A stretch of DNA of 64,000 nt from Caulobacter segnis (GCF_019931575.1 NZ_CP082923.1:124001-188000), one strand, 5' to 3'. Positions 35,979 through 45,444 are shown, counted from the first letter of the stretch. Notes: generated by a model from the sequence alone, not told the origin. Translations and numbers: made by a program.

Positions 35979-37190
35979 TTGAGCGTCACCCTCGACCTGT
36001 CGCGCGTCTCCACCGACGCCGCGCCCGCCCCCGCCGTTCCCAAGCCTCTGATCAACCTGTCGGGCCTCACGCGCCCGCAGCTGGTCGCGGCCCTGGTCGA
36101 GAGCGGCGTGGTCGAGCACGGCAAGGCCAAGATGCGCGCCACCCAGATCTTCCGCTGGATGCACCATCGCGGCGTCACCGACTTCGCCAATATGAGCGAC
36201 GTCGCCAAGGAGACCCGCGCCCGCCTGGCCGAGGTCTTCACGATCGCCCGTCCGGAGATCGTCGAGCGCCAGGTCAGCAAGGACGGCACCCGCAAGTGGC
36301 TGATCCGCATGGGGCCGGGCATCGAGGTCGAGAGCGTCTACATCCCCGGCGTGGGTCGCGCTGGCGCCCTGTGCGTCTCCAGCCAGGTCGGCTGCACCCT
36401 GAACTGCAGCTTCTGCCACACCGGCACCCAGCCCCTGGTCCGCAACCTGACCGCGGCCGAGATCGTCGCCCAGGTGCAGGTGGCCAAGGACGACCTGGCC
36501 GAATGGCCGTCGGACAAGGAAGACCGCGTGCTCTCGAACATCGTGTTCATGGGCATGGGCGAGCCGCTGTACAATCTGGGCCAGGTGGCCGACGCCATCG
36601 AGATCATCAGCGACAACGAGGGCATCGGCATCTCGCGTCGCCGGATCACGGTCTCGACCTCGGGCGTCGTGCCGATGCTGGAAAAGCTGGGCGACACGAC
36701 CCAGGCCATGCTGGCGATCAGCCTGCACGCCACCAACGACGCCCTGCGCGACGTGCTGGTGCCGCTGAACAAGAAGTACCCGATCGCCGAGCTGATGGCC
36801 GGTATCCGCGCCTATCCGGGCCTCTCCAACGCCCGTCGCGTGACCTTCGAGTACGTGATGCTGAAGGGCGTCAACGACAGCCCCGACGAGGCCCGCGCCC
36901 TGGTCAAGCTGATCAAGGGCATCCCGGCCAAGGTCAACCTGATCCCGTTCAATCCCTGGCCGGGCAGCGACTACCAATGCTCGGACTGGTCGACGATCGA
37001 GGCCTTCGCCGCGATCCTCAACAAGGCCGGCTACTCCTCGCCGATCCGCACCCCGCGCGGCCGCGACATCCTCGCCGCCTGCGGCCAGCTGAAGAGCGAG
37101 AGCGAGAAGGTCCGGGCGAGCGCGCTGCGCAAGCTGTCGCTGGCGGCGATGGCGGGCGTGCTGTCCGAGGATGACGACGAGGCGGCCTAG
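35979..37190 (+). CDS. rlmN: dual-specificity 23S rRNA/tRNA adenine-C2 methyltransferase RlmN
   Basis: A 403-residue radical SAM enzyme making m2A2503 in 23S rRNA and m2A37 in some tRNAs. The cluster motif CxxxCxxC is seen as [29 protein letters not shown] and the C-terminal methyl-carrying Cys in DILAACGQL are all present. The likely start is TTG at 35979 (reading [11 protein letters not shown]). An upstream ATG in frame is not evident, so the N-terminus is the least certain part. The last 4 bases overlap the convergent arsR-type gene. Confidence 0.92.
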   Translation: MSVTLDLSRVSTDAAPAPAVPKPLINLSGLTRPQLVAALVESGVVEHGKAKMRATQIFRWMHHRGVTDFANMSDVAKETRARLAEVFTIARPEIVERQVSKDGTRKWLIRMGPGIEVESVYIPGVGRAGALCVSSQVGCTLNCSFCHTGTQPLVRNLTAAEIVAQVQVAKDDLAEWPSDKEDRVLSNIVFMGMGEPLYNLGQVADAIEIISDNEGIGISRRRITVSTSGVVPMLEKLGDTTQAMLAISLHATNDALRDVLVPLNKKYPIAELMAGIRAYPGLSNARRVTFEYVMLKGVNDSPDEARALVKLIKGIPAKVNLIPFNPWPGSDYQCSDWSTIEAFAAILNKAGYSSPIRTPRGRDILAACGQLKSESEKVRASALRKLSLAAMAGVLSEDDDEAA

Positions 37191-37516
37191 GCCTCCGCCT
37201 CCACCGCCTTCTTCAGCCGGCTGAGCATCCCCGCCGCATAGGCCGCGTAGGGGCCGATCCAGCGTTCGTGGATGGCGTGCACCGGCAGGGCGTCCAGGTG
37301 GTTCCACCGTTCGCGCCCGCGCCGCTCGGCCACGACCAGGCCAGCCTCTTCCAGCACGCCCAGGTGCTGCATCACGGTGCAGCGATCCAGCTCGGCGAAC
37401 CGCGCGCACAGCATGCCGGTCGTCAGCGACTCGGCCTTCAGCAGATCCAGGATGTGGCGCCGCACCCGGTGACCCAGGGCCTTGAAGATCAGGTCGGCTT
37501 CGTCCTCGCTTGACAT
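37187..37516 (-). CDS. ArsR-family winged-helix regulator, divergent from SRPBCC gene
   Basis: A 109-residue ArsR/SmtB-like repressor: [50 protein letters not shown] (recognition helix and wing, quoted in part). No metal-site CxC. With an adjacent SRPBCC gene it matches the common ArsR-SRPBCC (AHSA1) pair. ATG 37516 directly abuts the operator and lacks a ribosome site. TTGATG-N17-TATTCT upstream would start transcription at or next to that ATG, so the mRNA may be leaderless. A GTG 18 bases upstream is the alternative. Confidence 0.85.
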   Translation of the reverse strand: MSSEDEADLIFKALGHRVRRHILDLLKAESLTTGMLCARFAELDRCTVMQHLGVLEEAGLVVAERRGRERWNHLDALPVHAIHERWIGPYAAYAAGMLSRLKKAVEAEA

Positions 37517-37532
37517 GTTATAAGAATATAAC
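37517..37532. promoter_or_regulatory. operator GTTATA-N4-TATAAC between arsR-type and SRPBCC genes
   Basis: A perfect 16-base palindrome, flanked by CAT and ATG-like bases that lengthen the symmetry, occupies the divergent promoter region. ArsR-family repressors typically bind AT-rich palindromes of this kind, so autoregulation is likely. Confidence 0.75.
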
Positions 37533-37578
37533 ACATGGTCGCGGCCATCAAGGCCAAACCCGATCAGGGAGATGATCC

Positions 37579-38028
37579 ATGTCCCATGAATTCACCGTCA
37601 GTGGTCGCATCGCCAAGCCCGTGGCCGAGGTCTTCGAGGCCGTGGCCGACCCGAAGAAACTATCGGGCTACTTCACGACCGGCGGGGCCCAGGGGCGACT
37701 GGAGACTGGCGCGACCGTCACCTGGGACTTCCACGACTTCCCGGGCGCTTTCCCGGTCGAGGTGGTCGAGGTCGTCCGCAACGAGAAGATCGTCCTGCGC
37801 TGGGGCTCGGCCGAGCCGGGCGCGACCAACAAGACCACGGTGACCATGACCTTCGCCGACACCGGCGACGGCCGCACCCTCGTTCGGATCCACGAGGCCG
37901 GCTGGAGCGACACCCCGGCGGGGGAGAAGGCCGCCTTCGGCAACTGCGAGGGCTGGACCGGCATGCTGTGCGCGATGAAGGTCTTCGTCGAGCACGGCCT
38001 GAACCTGCGCCAGGGTTTCTACAAATAG
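37579..38028 (+). CDS. SRPBCC / AHSA1-family protein
   Basis: A 149-residue START-like (Bet v1) fold protein: ISKPVAEVFEAVADPKKLSGYFT near the N-terminus, VTWDFHDFPGAFPVEVVEV in the sheet, and the long C-terminal helix GNCEGWTGMLCAMKVFVEHG. Such proteins bind hydrophobic ligands. The ATG is preceded by CAGGGAGA. Presumably controlled by the divergent ArsR protein. Confidence 0.88.
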   Translation: MSHEFTVSGRIAKPVAEVFEAVADPKKLSGYFTTGGAQGRLETGATVTWDFHDFPGAFPVEVVEVVRNEKIVLRWGSAEPGATNKTTVTMTFADTGDGRTLVRIHEAGWSDTPAGEKAAFGNCEGWTGMLCAMKVFVEHGLNLRQGFYK

Positions 38029-38128
38029 GCGGCATCCACAAGCCGGCGCCGGCGCGGGCGCCCCTACGCAAGACTCATGGACCCGTGTTAGTCAGGGGGC
38101 AGCAAGTCTATCGGGGTCATCCGCGTCC

Positions 38129-38557
38129 ATGCCGTCCCAGCTCCAGTCGCCCGAGGTCCAGGCCTTCGCCACCGGCTTCCCGGTCACCCTGCTGCACGCC
38201 GGCGTGACCCTGGTGATGCTGATCCTGGGCACGGCGCTGTACGCCCTACTGACCCCGCACAAGGAAATCACCCTGATCCGCGAGGGCAATTCGGCCGCGG
38301 CCCTGTCGCTGGGCGGGGTGATGGTCGGCCTGGCCATTCCGCTGGCCGTCTCGCTGACGGCCTCGACCTCGGTGGTCGAGATCATGATCTGGGGCGCGGC
38401 GACCATCGCGGTGCAGCTGCTGGTGTTCCGGATCACCGACATGGTGCTGAAGGGCCTGCCCGAACGGATCCACGAGGGCGAGATCTCGGCCGCCGCCCTG
38501 CTGGTCGGGGCCAAGCTGGCCACCGCCCTGATCCTCGCCGCCGCCGTGGCGGGCTGA
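38129..38557 (+). CDS. DUF350 (YjfL) family membrane protein
   Basis: A 142-residue protein with four helices. The family pattern is EGNSAAALSLGGVMVGLAIPLA in the first half, mirrored by EGEISAAALLVGAKLATALI in the second, i.e. an internal duplication. Function unknown. It lies 25 bases upstream of the protease gene, in an apparent operon. Confidence 0.85.
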   Translation: MPSQLQSPEVQAFATGFPVTLLHAGVTLVMLILGTALYALLTPHKEITLIREGNSAAALSLGGVMVGLAIPLAVSLTASTSVVEIMIWGAATIAVQLLVFRITDMVLKGLPERIHEGEISAAALLVGAKLATALILAAAVAG

Positions 38558-38582
38558 TCGGGCGGGGGTCGGGGACGTACCG

Positions 38583-39416
38583 GTGCATTTCCCCAAGCTT
38601 CCCGACTGGCTGGTCTATGCCGCGGCGGTCAGCGCCCTGGTGATCGTCGCCGTCGGCCGGCAGGAGCGCTCGGACGCGCCGCCGCCGCCGCCGCCGGTGC
38701 CCGGCGAGGAGGGGCTGCCGCTGGGGCCGTCCTCGCCGTTCGACCCCTCGATCGTGGTCCAGGTGCCCGACCGCCCCGAGCCGGGCTCGGGCACGGCCTT
38801 CTCGATCGGCGACGACGGCGCCTGGCTGACCGCGCGCCACGTGGTCGACGGCTGCAAGTCGGCGGCGATCGTCGTGGCCGACGGGCGCGGGGTCGCCGCG
38901 AAGATCCATGTCGACCCGACCGCCGACGCGGCCATCCTGACCACCGAGGGCGGGGCGCCGGCCGTGCCGCTGGGCCTGGACCAGCCGCTGCGCCGGGGCG
39001 CGCGCGCCTATCATCCGGGCTTCCCGCAAGGCCATCCGGGCGAGGCCGCCTCGCGTCTGCTGGGCCGCGAGAACCTGGTCGTCCACGGCCGCGGCGCCCG
39101 CACCGAGCCGGTGCTGGTCTGGGCCGAGGTCGGCCGCACCGACACCCTGAAGGGCACGCTGTCGGGCCTGTCGGGCGCGCCGGCCTTGGACGCCGCCGGA
39201 CGGGTGATCGGAGTGACCGTCGCCGAGGCTCCGCGTCGCGGCCGCATCTACACGACCGCCCCCGAGACCCTGAAGACCCTGCTGGGCCCGCGCCGCCGGC
39301 CCAGCCCTTCGGAATTCGCGCCCGCCGAGCCGATCACGACCGAGAACTACGGCCGCGTGGCCGACGGGCTGCGGCGGGACCTGCGCGTGGCGCAGGTGGT
39401 GTGCCTGGCGGTCTAG
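38583..39416 (+). CDS. membrane-anchored trypsin-like serine protease
   Basis: A 277-residue protein with an N-terminal anchor helix (LVYAAAVSALVIVAVG), a seven-proline spacer, and a trypsin-like domain from about 55 to 240. Triad residues are visible: His in TARHVVDGC, Asp in DPTADAAIL, and Ser in GLSGAPALD (usual GNSGGP). The start is GTG at 38583. The active site should face the periplasm. It follows the DUF350 gene by 25 bases and overlaps the end of ampG by 4. Confidence 0.8.
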   Translation: MHFPKLPDWLVYAAAVSALVIVAVGRQERSDAPPPPPPVPGEEGLPLGPSSPFDPSIVVQVPDRPEPGSGTAFSIGDDGAWLTARHVVDGCKSAAIVVADGRGVAAKIHVDPTADAAILTTEGGAPAVPLGLDQPLRRGARAYHPGFPQGHPGEAASRLLGRENLVVHGRGARTEPVLVWAEVGRTDTLKGTLSGLSGAPALDAAGRVIGVTVAEAPRRGRIYTTAPETLKTLLGPRRRPSPSEFAPAEPITTENYGRVADGLRRDLRVAQVVCLAV

Positions 39417-41095
39417 GCGGCGGCGTCTTCGGTCGGCTTCTGCCGCGCCGCGACCAGGAACGACAGCACGATCGCCACCACGCCGATCAGCGCCGTGTAG
39501 ATGAAGAACGCCGTGTAGCCGGCGGCCATGGCCTGGGCGCTGACGCCCAGCTTGGCGCCGGCGGCCGTGAAGCTCTCGGGCGGCAGGCGGACGAACAGGT
39601 CCTTGAGCAGGCCGATCGGTCCGCCGTGCTCGGCGGCCTGGGCCGAGGCCTCGACGATGCGGCCCGACTGCGAGGCGATGAGCTTGCCGGGCAGGGCGTA
39701 CAGCGACGAGAACAGGGCGTATTGCGTGGCGGTGAAGCCGGCCGAGGTCAGGCTGGACATGTAGGCGATCAGCGCCGTGCCGGCGATGCCGCCGGCCACA
39801 TTGTCCAGGCAGATCGACGCGAACAGCATCGGGATGCTGTGGCCGCTCATGGCGAGCAGGGCGAACATCAGGTTGCTGATCGGCTGGGCGAAGGCGCCGA
39901 TGACCAGGGCCTTCATCAGGCCCAGGCGGGCCACCACGACGCCGCCCAGGAACACGCCGATCATCGAGGCGATGATCCCGAACACCTTCCGGATCTCGGC
40001 GATCTCGGTGAGGGAAAAGCCCATGTCCCGGTAGAACGGGTTCATGATGTTCAGCACGAAGTCAGAGACGCGATAGACGCAGATCGCCGCCAGGATCAGG
40101 CCGGCCACGCCCTGGAAGCGGGTGAGGAATTCGCCCAGCGGCTCGCCGAACGCCTTGGACATGTAGACGCCGGGCTTGGTGCGAACCTTGGGGATAGGCC
40201 AGGCGGCGATGACGACGATGGCCAGGCCCGTGATCACGCCCAGCAGCTGCAGCCAGATTCCGTTGGGCTTGGCGGTCCAGGCGTCGGCCAGGGCTTCGCC
40301 GCCGACCAGCTTGGAGAGCAGGGTGGCGTCGCCCGCCAGGCCCGACCCCAGCACCAGAGCGCCCATGACCAGGACGGCCAAGCGCGCCAGCCACTCCAGG
40401 ACTTCCAGGGCCTTGGGCTGGGCGACGTCGTCGGTCGGGATCGGCCGGATGCTGTGCTCGGCCTCGCGCGGGGCCCACAGGGTGGCCAGGATCCCGATCC
40501 CGACGACCACCCCCATCGCCGCGTAGGAGATGTTCCAGCCATAGTGTTCGGCCAGGAGCAGCGGCACGGCGCCGGCCGCGATCATGGCGACCCGGAAGCC
40601 CCACTGATAGGCCACAACCATCGGGCCTTGCTCTTCCTTGTCGGCGACCTCGATGCGCCAGGCGTCGATGACGATGTCGTGCGAGGCGGTGGCGAAGCCG
40701 ACCGCTACGGCCGTCGCCGCCAGGACGCCCAGCTGGTGGGCGGGATTCATGGTCGAGATGGCCCACAGGCCCAGGACCATCGCGCTCTGGAACACTAGCA
40801 TCCACGCGCGGCGATGTCCGAGCAGAGTGTGCAGGACCGGGACCTTGGCCCGGTCGATCAGCGGGGCCCACAGGAACTTGAACGAGAACGACAGGGTGGC
40901 CAGGCTGAAGAAGCCGATCACCGCCAGCGACAGGCCCGCGTCGCGCAGCCACAGCGACAGGGTGTCGAAGATCAGCATGTAGGGCAGGCCCGACGCGAAG
41001 CCGAGGCCCAGCATGACCAGGCTGCGCCGCTCGCCGAAGAAGGCCAGGGTCTGGAGAAGGGTCTTCTTCTCCGGCGGCTGGGCGGTGTCGGTCAT
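39413..41095 (-). CDS. ampG: AmpG-type muropeptide permease (MFS)
   Basis: A 560-residue inner-membrane transporter with the AmpG start GLGFASGLPYMLIFDTLSLWLRDAG and SFSFKFLWAPLIDR; VGFATASHDIVIDAWRIE is the next family block. AmpG imports GlcNAc-anhydroMurNAc peptides from wall turnover for recycling. About 14 helices fit the length. It begins 31 bases after shkA and probably shares its transcript. Confidence 0.92.
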   Translation of the reverse strand: MTDTAQPPEKKTLLQTLAFFGERRSLVMLGLGFASGLPYMLIFDTLSLWLRDAGLSLAVIGFFSLATLSFSFKFLWAPLIDRAKVPVLHTLLGHRRAWMLVFQSAMVLGLWAISTMNPAHQLGVLAATAVAVGFATASHDIVIDAWRIEVADKEEQGPMVVAYQWGFRVAMIAAGAVPLLLAEHYGWNISYAAMGVVVGIGILATLWAPREAEHSIRPIPTDDVAQPKALEVLEWLARLAVLVMGALVLGSGLAGDATLLSKLVGGEALADAWTAKPNGIWLQLLGVITGLAIVVIAAWPIPKVRTKPGVYMSKAFGEPLGEFLTRFQGVAGLILAAICVYRVSDFVLNIMNPFYRDMGFSLTEIAEIRKVFGIIASMIGVFLGGVVVARLGLMKALVIGAFAQPISNLMFALLAMSGHSIPMLFASICLDNVAGGIAGTALIAYMSSLTSAGFTATQYALFSSLYALPGKLIASQSGRIVEASAQAAEHGGPIGLLKDLFVRLPPESFTAAGAKLGVSAQAMAAGYTAFFIYTALIGVVAIVLSFLVAARQKPTEDAAA

Positions 41096-41126
41096 GGCGA
41101 TTCCCCTGTCCGGGGACCGCCCGGAT

Positions 41127-42680
41127 TCAGCCGGCGACCTTGGCTCGCGTCGCGGGTTTCGTCCAGCGGCTGGGCATGCCGCCGCCGGCGCTTCCCGACG
41201 TCCAGCGCTTGAGGGCGTCGCGCAGGGCTTCCTGCGTCAGGGGTTTCACCAGGAAGTCGTCCATGCCGGCGGCCAGGCAGGCGCGCTTGTCCTCGTCGAA
41301 GGCGTCGGCGGTCAGGGCGGTGATCGGGGCGGTGACGCCCTTGGCCCGCAGCGCCCGGGCGGCGTCGACGCCGGACAGGCCGGGCATGCGCACGTCCATC
41401 AGGATCAGGTCGTAGGCTCCGGCGACGGCGGCGGCGACCGCCTGCTCGCCGTCAGCGACGCGGTCGACCTTGCAGCCTTCGCGCTCCAGCAGGGTGCGGG
41501 CCAGCAAGGCGTTGATCGGATTGTCCTCGGCCAGCAGCACGCGCACGCCATGGGCCACGGCCCCGGCGATGCGGTCGTCATGGGCGGAGGCGTCGGCGGC
41601 CGCGCAGCCGTCCTCGCCCTGGGCCGCCTCGGCCTGCAGCACCTGGGCGACCAGAGAGGCCGCGCGCAGCGGCTTGATCAGATAGCCCGAGAAGCCGGCG
41701 GCCTTCAGGGGGGCGATGTGGTCGCGCTGCTCGGGGGTCAGCAGCACCACGGCCTTGCGGCCGGGCGGCAGCTTCAGGGCGCCGCGCGGACCGGACAGGG
41801 TCTTGTCGATCAGCAGCACGGCGTCGGCCGGCGCGCCCGACAGGGCCGAGGCGATGTCGACGGCGACGAAGGCGCGGCCGCCGGCGGTCTCGATCTGGCG
41901 CGCGGTGGCGGCGCGGACGATGGCGTTGGGCGAGGCGATAGCGACGTTGCGACCCGCCAGCGGGGTCTCGCGGACGGGCGGGGCGACGGTCTCGAACGGG
42001 GCCTCGAACCAGAACTCGGCGCCCTGGCCCAGCTCGCCGCCGACCCCGACCTCGCCGCCCATGGCGGCGGACAGCCGCGCGACGATGGCCAGACCCAGGC
42101 CCGCGCCGCCCAGCTGGGTGGCGTGGGTGATGTCGGTCTGCACGAAGGCCTCGAAGATGCGGACGCGGGCCTCGGGCGCGACGCCCGGCCCGGTGTCGGC
42201 CACCGAGAAGCGGATGCGGCCGCCTTCCGTGGCGGTGGCCGTCAGCATGACGCCGCCGGCCTCGGTGAACTTCACGGCGTTGCCGGCGAAGTTCAGCAGG
42301 ATCTGGCGCAGGCGGCCCTCGTCGGCGCGGATGACGGGCAGGGGCGAGGGCGCGGTCCAGGCGATCTCGACGCCCTTCTCGTGGGCGCGCGGGCTCATCA
42401 GCTCGGCGACCTGGCGCAGCAGGCCCTCGACATCCACGGGGGCGAGGCTCAGCTCGATCGAGGCCGCGCCCAGGCGGGCGAAATGCAGCACGTCGTTGAC
42501 CAGCGACAGCAGGTGGTCGCCGCTCTCGCGCAGGGCGGTGACATAGGACCGCTGCTCGGCCGTCAGCTTGGTGTTCTCGAGCAGCCGCGCCATGCCCAGC
42601 ACGCCGTTCAGCGGGGTGCGGAACTCGTGGCTCAGGGTGGCCAGCTGCTCGGGCGTGACGCCAGGTTTTTGGTCGCTCAT
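41127..42680 (-). CDS. shkA: hybrid histidine kinase ShkA (DHp-CA-pseudoreceiver-receiver)
   Basis: A 517-residue soluble hybrid kinase. Domains: DHp with SHEFRTPLNG (His18), ATPase (N-box NFAGNAVKFTE, G-boxes DTGPG and GGAGLGLAI), a degenerate receiver at about 243-350 lacking the phospho-Asp (LIDKTLSG), then a full receiver at about 378-495 (Asp429 in LMDVRMPG). Caulobacter ShkA has this order; c-di-GMP binds its pseudoreceiver and frees a DDR-containing linker. The residues I recall (R324, Y338, R344) correspond here to R319, Y333 and R339, and DDR lies at 368-370. It activates TacA by phosphorelay. No sensor domain or helix. Located 51 bases after comM. Confidence 0.87.
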   Translation of the reverse strand: MSDQKPGVTPEQLATLSHEFRTPLNGVLGMARLLENTKLTAEQRSYVTALRESGDHLLSLVNDVLHFARLGAASIELSLAPVDVEGLLRQVAELMSPRAHEKGVEIAWTAPSPLPVIRADEGRLRQILLNFAGNAVKFTEAGGVMLTATATEGGRIRFSVADTGPGVAPEARVRIFEAFVQTDITHATQLGGAGLGLAIVARLSAAMGGEVGVGGELGQGAEFWFEAPFETVAPPVRETPLAGRNVAIASPNAIVRAATARQIETAGGRAFVAVDIASALSGAPADAVLLIDKTLSGPRGALKLPPGRKAVVLLTPEQRDHIAPLKAAGFSGYLIKPLRAASLVAQVLQAEAAQGEDGCAAADASAHDDRIAGAVAHGVRVLLAEDNPINALLARTLLEREGCKVDRVADGEQAVAAAVAGAYDLILMDVRMPGLSGVDAARALRAKGVTAPITALTADAFDEDKRACLAAGMDDFLVKPLTQEALRDALKRWTSGSAGGGMPSRWTKPATRAKVAG

Positions 42681-42731
42681 GACCGAAGAGCTTAGCCGAC
42701 GCGCCTTAACGGGGGGTCAAGCGCCGGACAG

Positions 42732-44264
42732 TCAGGCGAACGTTGTTTCCTCACCGTGGGTCGGGGTCCGCCGATAGGCCAGGGCCTCGGCGACGTGGAC
42801 GCGCTGGACGCCGCTCGCGCCTTCAAGGTCGGCGATGGTGCGGGCCAGGCGCAGGGTCCGGGTCCAGCCCCGGGCGCTAAGCCGGCCGGCCTCGGCGGCC
42901 TGGGCCAACAGGGCGCGGCCGCGATCGTCCAGGGCGGTGATCGTCTCCAGGAAGGCGCCCTCCGCGCGGCCGTTCAGGCCGTCCGCCGCGCCGTGCTCTT
43001 CGGCGCGGCCCAGCTGCAGCGCTCGGGCCCTGGCCACGCGCGCGGCGACCTCGGCCGAGCCCTCGGCCGGCGGCGGCAGGGAGAGGTCGGCGGCGGTGAC
43101 GGCGGGCATGTCCACGGCCAGGTCGATGCGGTCCATCAGCGGGCCCGACACCCGGCCCTGGTAGTCCTTCTGGCAGCGCGGGGCCTTGCCGCACGCGCCG
43201 CGCCCGGCCCCGCCGTGGCCGCAGCGACAGGGGTTCATGGCCGCCACCAACTGCACCCGGGCCGGATAGCGGATGTGGAAGTTGGCGCGGGCCACCATCA
43301 CCTCGCCGGTCTCCAGCGGCGCGCGGAGGCTGTCCAGCGCCTGGACCCCGAATTCGGGCAGCTCGTCCAGGAACAGGACGCCGTTGTGGGCCAGCGAGAC
43401 CTCGCCCGGCTTGGCCTTCAGTCCGCCGCCGGTCAGCGCGGCCATGCTGGCGCTGTGATGCGGGCTGCGGAAGGGCCGCGCGCGGGTCAGGGCGCCGCGC
43501 GCGATGAGCCCGGCCACCGAATGGACCATCGAGGTCTCGAGGAGCTCCGTCGAGGTCAGGGGCGGCAGCAGGCCCGGCAGCCGCTGGGCCAGCATCGACT
43601 TGCCCGAGCCGGGCGGGCCGACGAACAGCAGGTTGTGGCCGCCGGCGGCGGCGATCTCCAGGGCGCGCTTGGCGTGCTCCTGGCCCTTCACGTCGCGCAG
43701 GTCCTTGTGGGCCTCGCCCTCGACGATCGGACCGGGTGTCGGGGCCGACAGGATCTGGGCGCCTCGGAAGTGGTTGATCAGCGAGACCAGCGAGCGCGGG
43801 GCTAGGATCCGCGTGCCGCCGGCCCAGGCCGCCTCGGGGCCGGAGGCCTCGGGACAGATCAGGCCGAGATCGAGGGCGCCCGCCGCCATCGCCGCCGGCA
43901 ACGCCCCGGCGGCCGGGACGATGCGGCCGTCCAGGGATAGCTCGCCCATGGCCGCCCAGCCGTCCAGGGCGTCCAGCGGGATGACGCCCAGCGCCGCCAT
44001 CACCGCCAGGGCGATCGGCAGGTCGAAGTGGGTCCCTTCCTTGGGCATGTCGGCCGGGGCCAGGTTGGCGACGATGCGCTTGCCTGGCAGCGACAGGCCC
44101 AGGCCCGCGAAGGCGCCGCGCACCCGCTCGCGGCTCTCGGCCACCGCCTTGTCGGCCAGGCCGACGATGACGAAGGCCGCGTGTCCGGTGGTCAGCTGCA
44201 CCTCGACGTCGACGCGCCGAGCCTCGACGCCCTCGAACGCGACGGTGACCACCCTGGCGGCCAT
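42732..44264 (-). CDS. comM: ComM/YifB-type Mg-chelatase-like AAA+ ATPase
   Basis: A 510-residue protein. The N-terminal Lon-protease-like ChlI domain (about 1-170: FVIVGLADKAVAESRERVRGAF) is followed by an AAA+ ATPase with Walker A GPPGSGKSM and Walker B GVLFLDELPEF, then a C-terminal domain with the four-Cys block CRCGHGG...CGKAPRC. ComM is a hexameric helicase promoting branch migration in natural transformation. The start at 44264 (MAARVVTVAF) follows CGGGGG. An inverted pair of DnaA-box-like sequences lies 11 bases upstream. Confidence 0.93.
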   Translation of the reverse strand: MAARVVTVAFEGVEARRVDVEVQLTTGHAAFVIVGLADKAVAESRERVRGAFAGLGLSLPGKRIVANLAPADMPKEGTHFDLPIALAVMAALGVIPLDALDGWAAMGELSLDGRIVPAAGALPAAMAAGALDLGLICPEASGPEAAWAGGTRILAPRSLVSLINHFRGAQILSAPTPGPIVEGEAHKDLRDVKGQEHAKRALEIAAAGGHNLLFVGPPGSGKSMLAQRLPGLLPPLTSTELLETSMVHSVAGLIARGALTRARPFRSPHHSASMAALTGGGLKAKPGEVSLAHNGVLFLDELPEFGVQALDSLRAPLETGEVMVARANFHIRYPARVQLVAAMNPCRCGHGGAGRGACGKAPRCQKDYQGRVSGPLMDRIDLAVDMPAVTAADLSLPPPAEGSAEVAARVARARALQLGRAEEHGAADGLNGRAEGAFLETITALDDRGRALLAQAAEAGRLSARGWTRTLRLARTIADLEGASGVQRVHVAEALAYRRTPTHGEETTFA

Positions 44265-44275
44265 CGCAAACCCCC

Positions 44276-44298
44276 GTGGATAATGGATTTTATCCACA
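44276..44298. promoter_or_regulatory. inverted pair of DnaA-box-like sequences upstream of comM
   Basis: TTATCCACA, the consensus DnaA box, lies on the plus strand at 44290-44298. Its mirror TTATCCAC lies on the minus strand at 44283-44276, with 6 bases between. The pair forms an 8-bp inverted repeat in the 109-base gap between gshB and comM. It may be a protein-binding site or, in RNA, a hairpin right before the comM ribosome site. Confidence 0.6.
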
Positions 44299-44373
44299 AC
44301 TCACAGCATAGCTTGCGAAATGGAGCAAGAACAAAAAACGAACGTTTTAGGAAATTGGCGTCATTCCGCAGAG

Positions 44374-45327
44374 TTACCCACCGTTGCGGCGAATGTCCTC
44401 GATATGATCCCAGAGTACGGCCGCGGCGTTGACGCCGGTGAAACGCTTGAGCTGTTGCGCGCCCGTTGGCGACGTAACGTTGATTTCCGTAAGATACTCG
44501 CCAATGACGTCGATGCCGACAAAGATCAGTCCACGACGCTTTAGTTCGGGCCCGATGATCTTGCACAGTTCCAGGTCGCGGGCCGTCAGGGCGACGGCTT
44601 CGGCGCGGCCGCCGACCCGCAGGTTCGAGCGCACCTGACCGTCGGCCGGCACGCGGTTGATGGCCCCGACGGGCTCGCCGCCGACCAGCAGGACGCGCTT
44701 GTCGCCCTTGCTGACGGCCGGGACGAACCTCTGGGCGATGACCTGCTCGCGGCCGATCATGGCGTGTAGTTCCAGCAGGGCGTCGAGGTTCGGATCGTCG
44801 GCTAGCAGCCGCGCCACGCCCGAGCCGCCGCCGCCGTAGAGGGGCTTCAGCACGATGTCGCCGTGGCGGGCGCGGAAGTCGTAGATCGCCTCGTGGTCCG
44901 AGGTGATCAGGGTCGGCGGCTGCACGCCGGGGAAGTCGGTGACGAACAGCTTCTCGGGCGCGTTGCGCACCTCGGCCGGGTTGTTCACCACCAGGGTGTG
45001 CGGGTGGATCTTTTCCAGGAAGTGGGTGGCCGTGATGTAGGCCATGTCGAACGGCGGATCCTGGCGCATCAGCACGACGTCGATGTCGTCCTTCATGTCC
45101 AGCAGGACCGTCTCGCCCAGCTTGGCGTGCGCGCCCTTCTCGGCGAACACCTCCAGCGGTTGGGCCCGGGCGAACACCCGGCCGTCCTCCAGCGACAGCT
45201 TGTCGGGCGTGTAGAACCACAGCTTGTGACCGCGTTCCTGCGCTTCCATCATCATCAGGAAGGTCGTGTCGGTGTCGATGTTGATCCCCAGCACGGGGTC
45301 CATCTGGACGGCGACTCGCAGCGACAT
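44374..45327 (-). CDS. gshB: glutathione synthetase
   Basis: A 317-residue ATP-grasp ligase adding glycine to gamma-glutamylcysteine. Key blocks: [23 protein letters not shown] N-terminus, [32 protein letters not shown] (ATP loop), and [21 protein letters not shown] at the Mg/ATP site. Length is typical. First gene of the leftward gshB-comM-shkA-ampG series. Confidence 0.96.
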   Translation of the reverse strand: MSLRVAVQMDPVLGINIDTDTTFLMMMEAQERGHKLWFYTPDKLSLEDGRVFARAQPLEVFAEKGAHAKLGETVLLDMKDDIDVVLMRQDPPFDMAYITATHFLEKIHPHTLVVNNPAEVRNAPEKLFVTDFPGVQPPTLITSDHEAIYDFRARHGDIVLKPLYGGGGSGVARLLADDPNLDALLELHAMIGREQVIAQRFVPAVSKGDKRVLLVGGEPVGAINRVPADGQVRSNLRVGGRAEAVALTARDLELCKIIGPELKRRGLIFVGIDVIGEYLTEINVTSPTGAQQLKRFTGVNAAAVLWDHIEDIRRNGG

Positions 45328-45444
45328 GGGGGCTCCTGGGCTTTGTCTTCCTGGGCGTCTGGGCGCGACTGCCTAGTTAAGGCGATTTCCAGGGATTGCG
45401 AGGGGAAGGTTGTCGCGTGATGTCGCTGCTGGCACGGTCGCGGC

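Noticed and set aside
44276..44298. Replication origin at the DnaA-box pair
   Set aside because: Two boxes only, no AT-rich unwinding region, no parS cluster or other origin marks; a promoter role is more likely.
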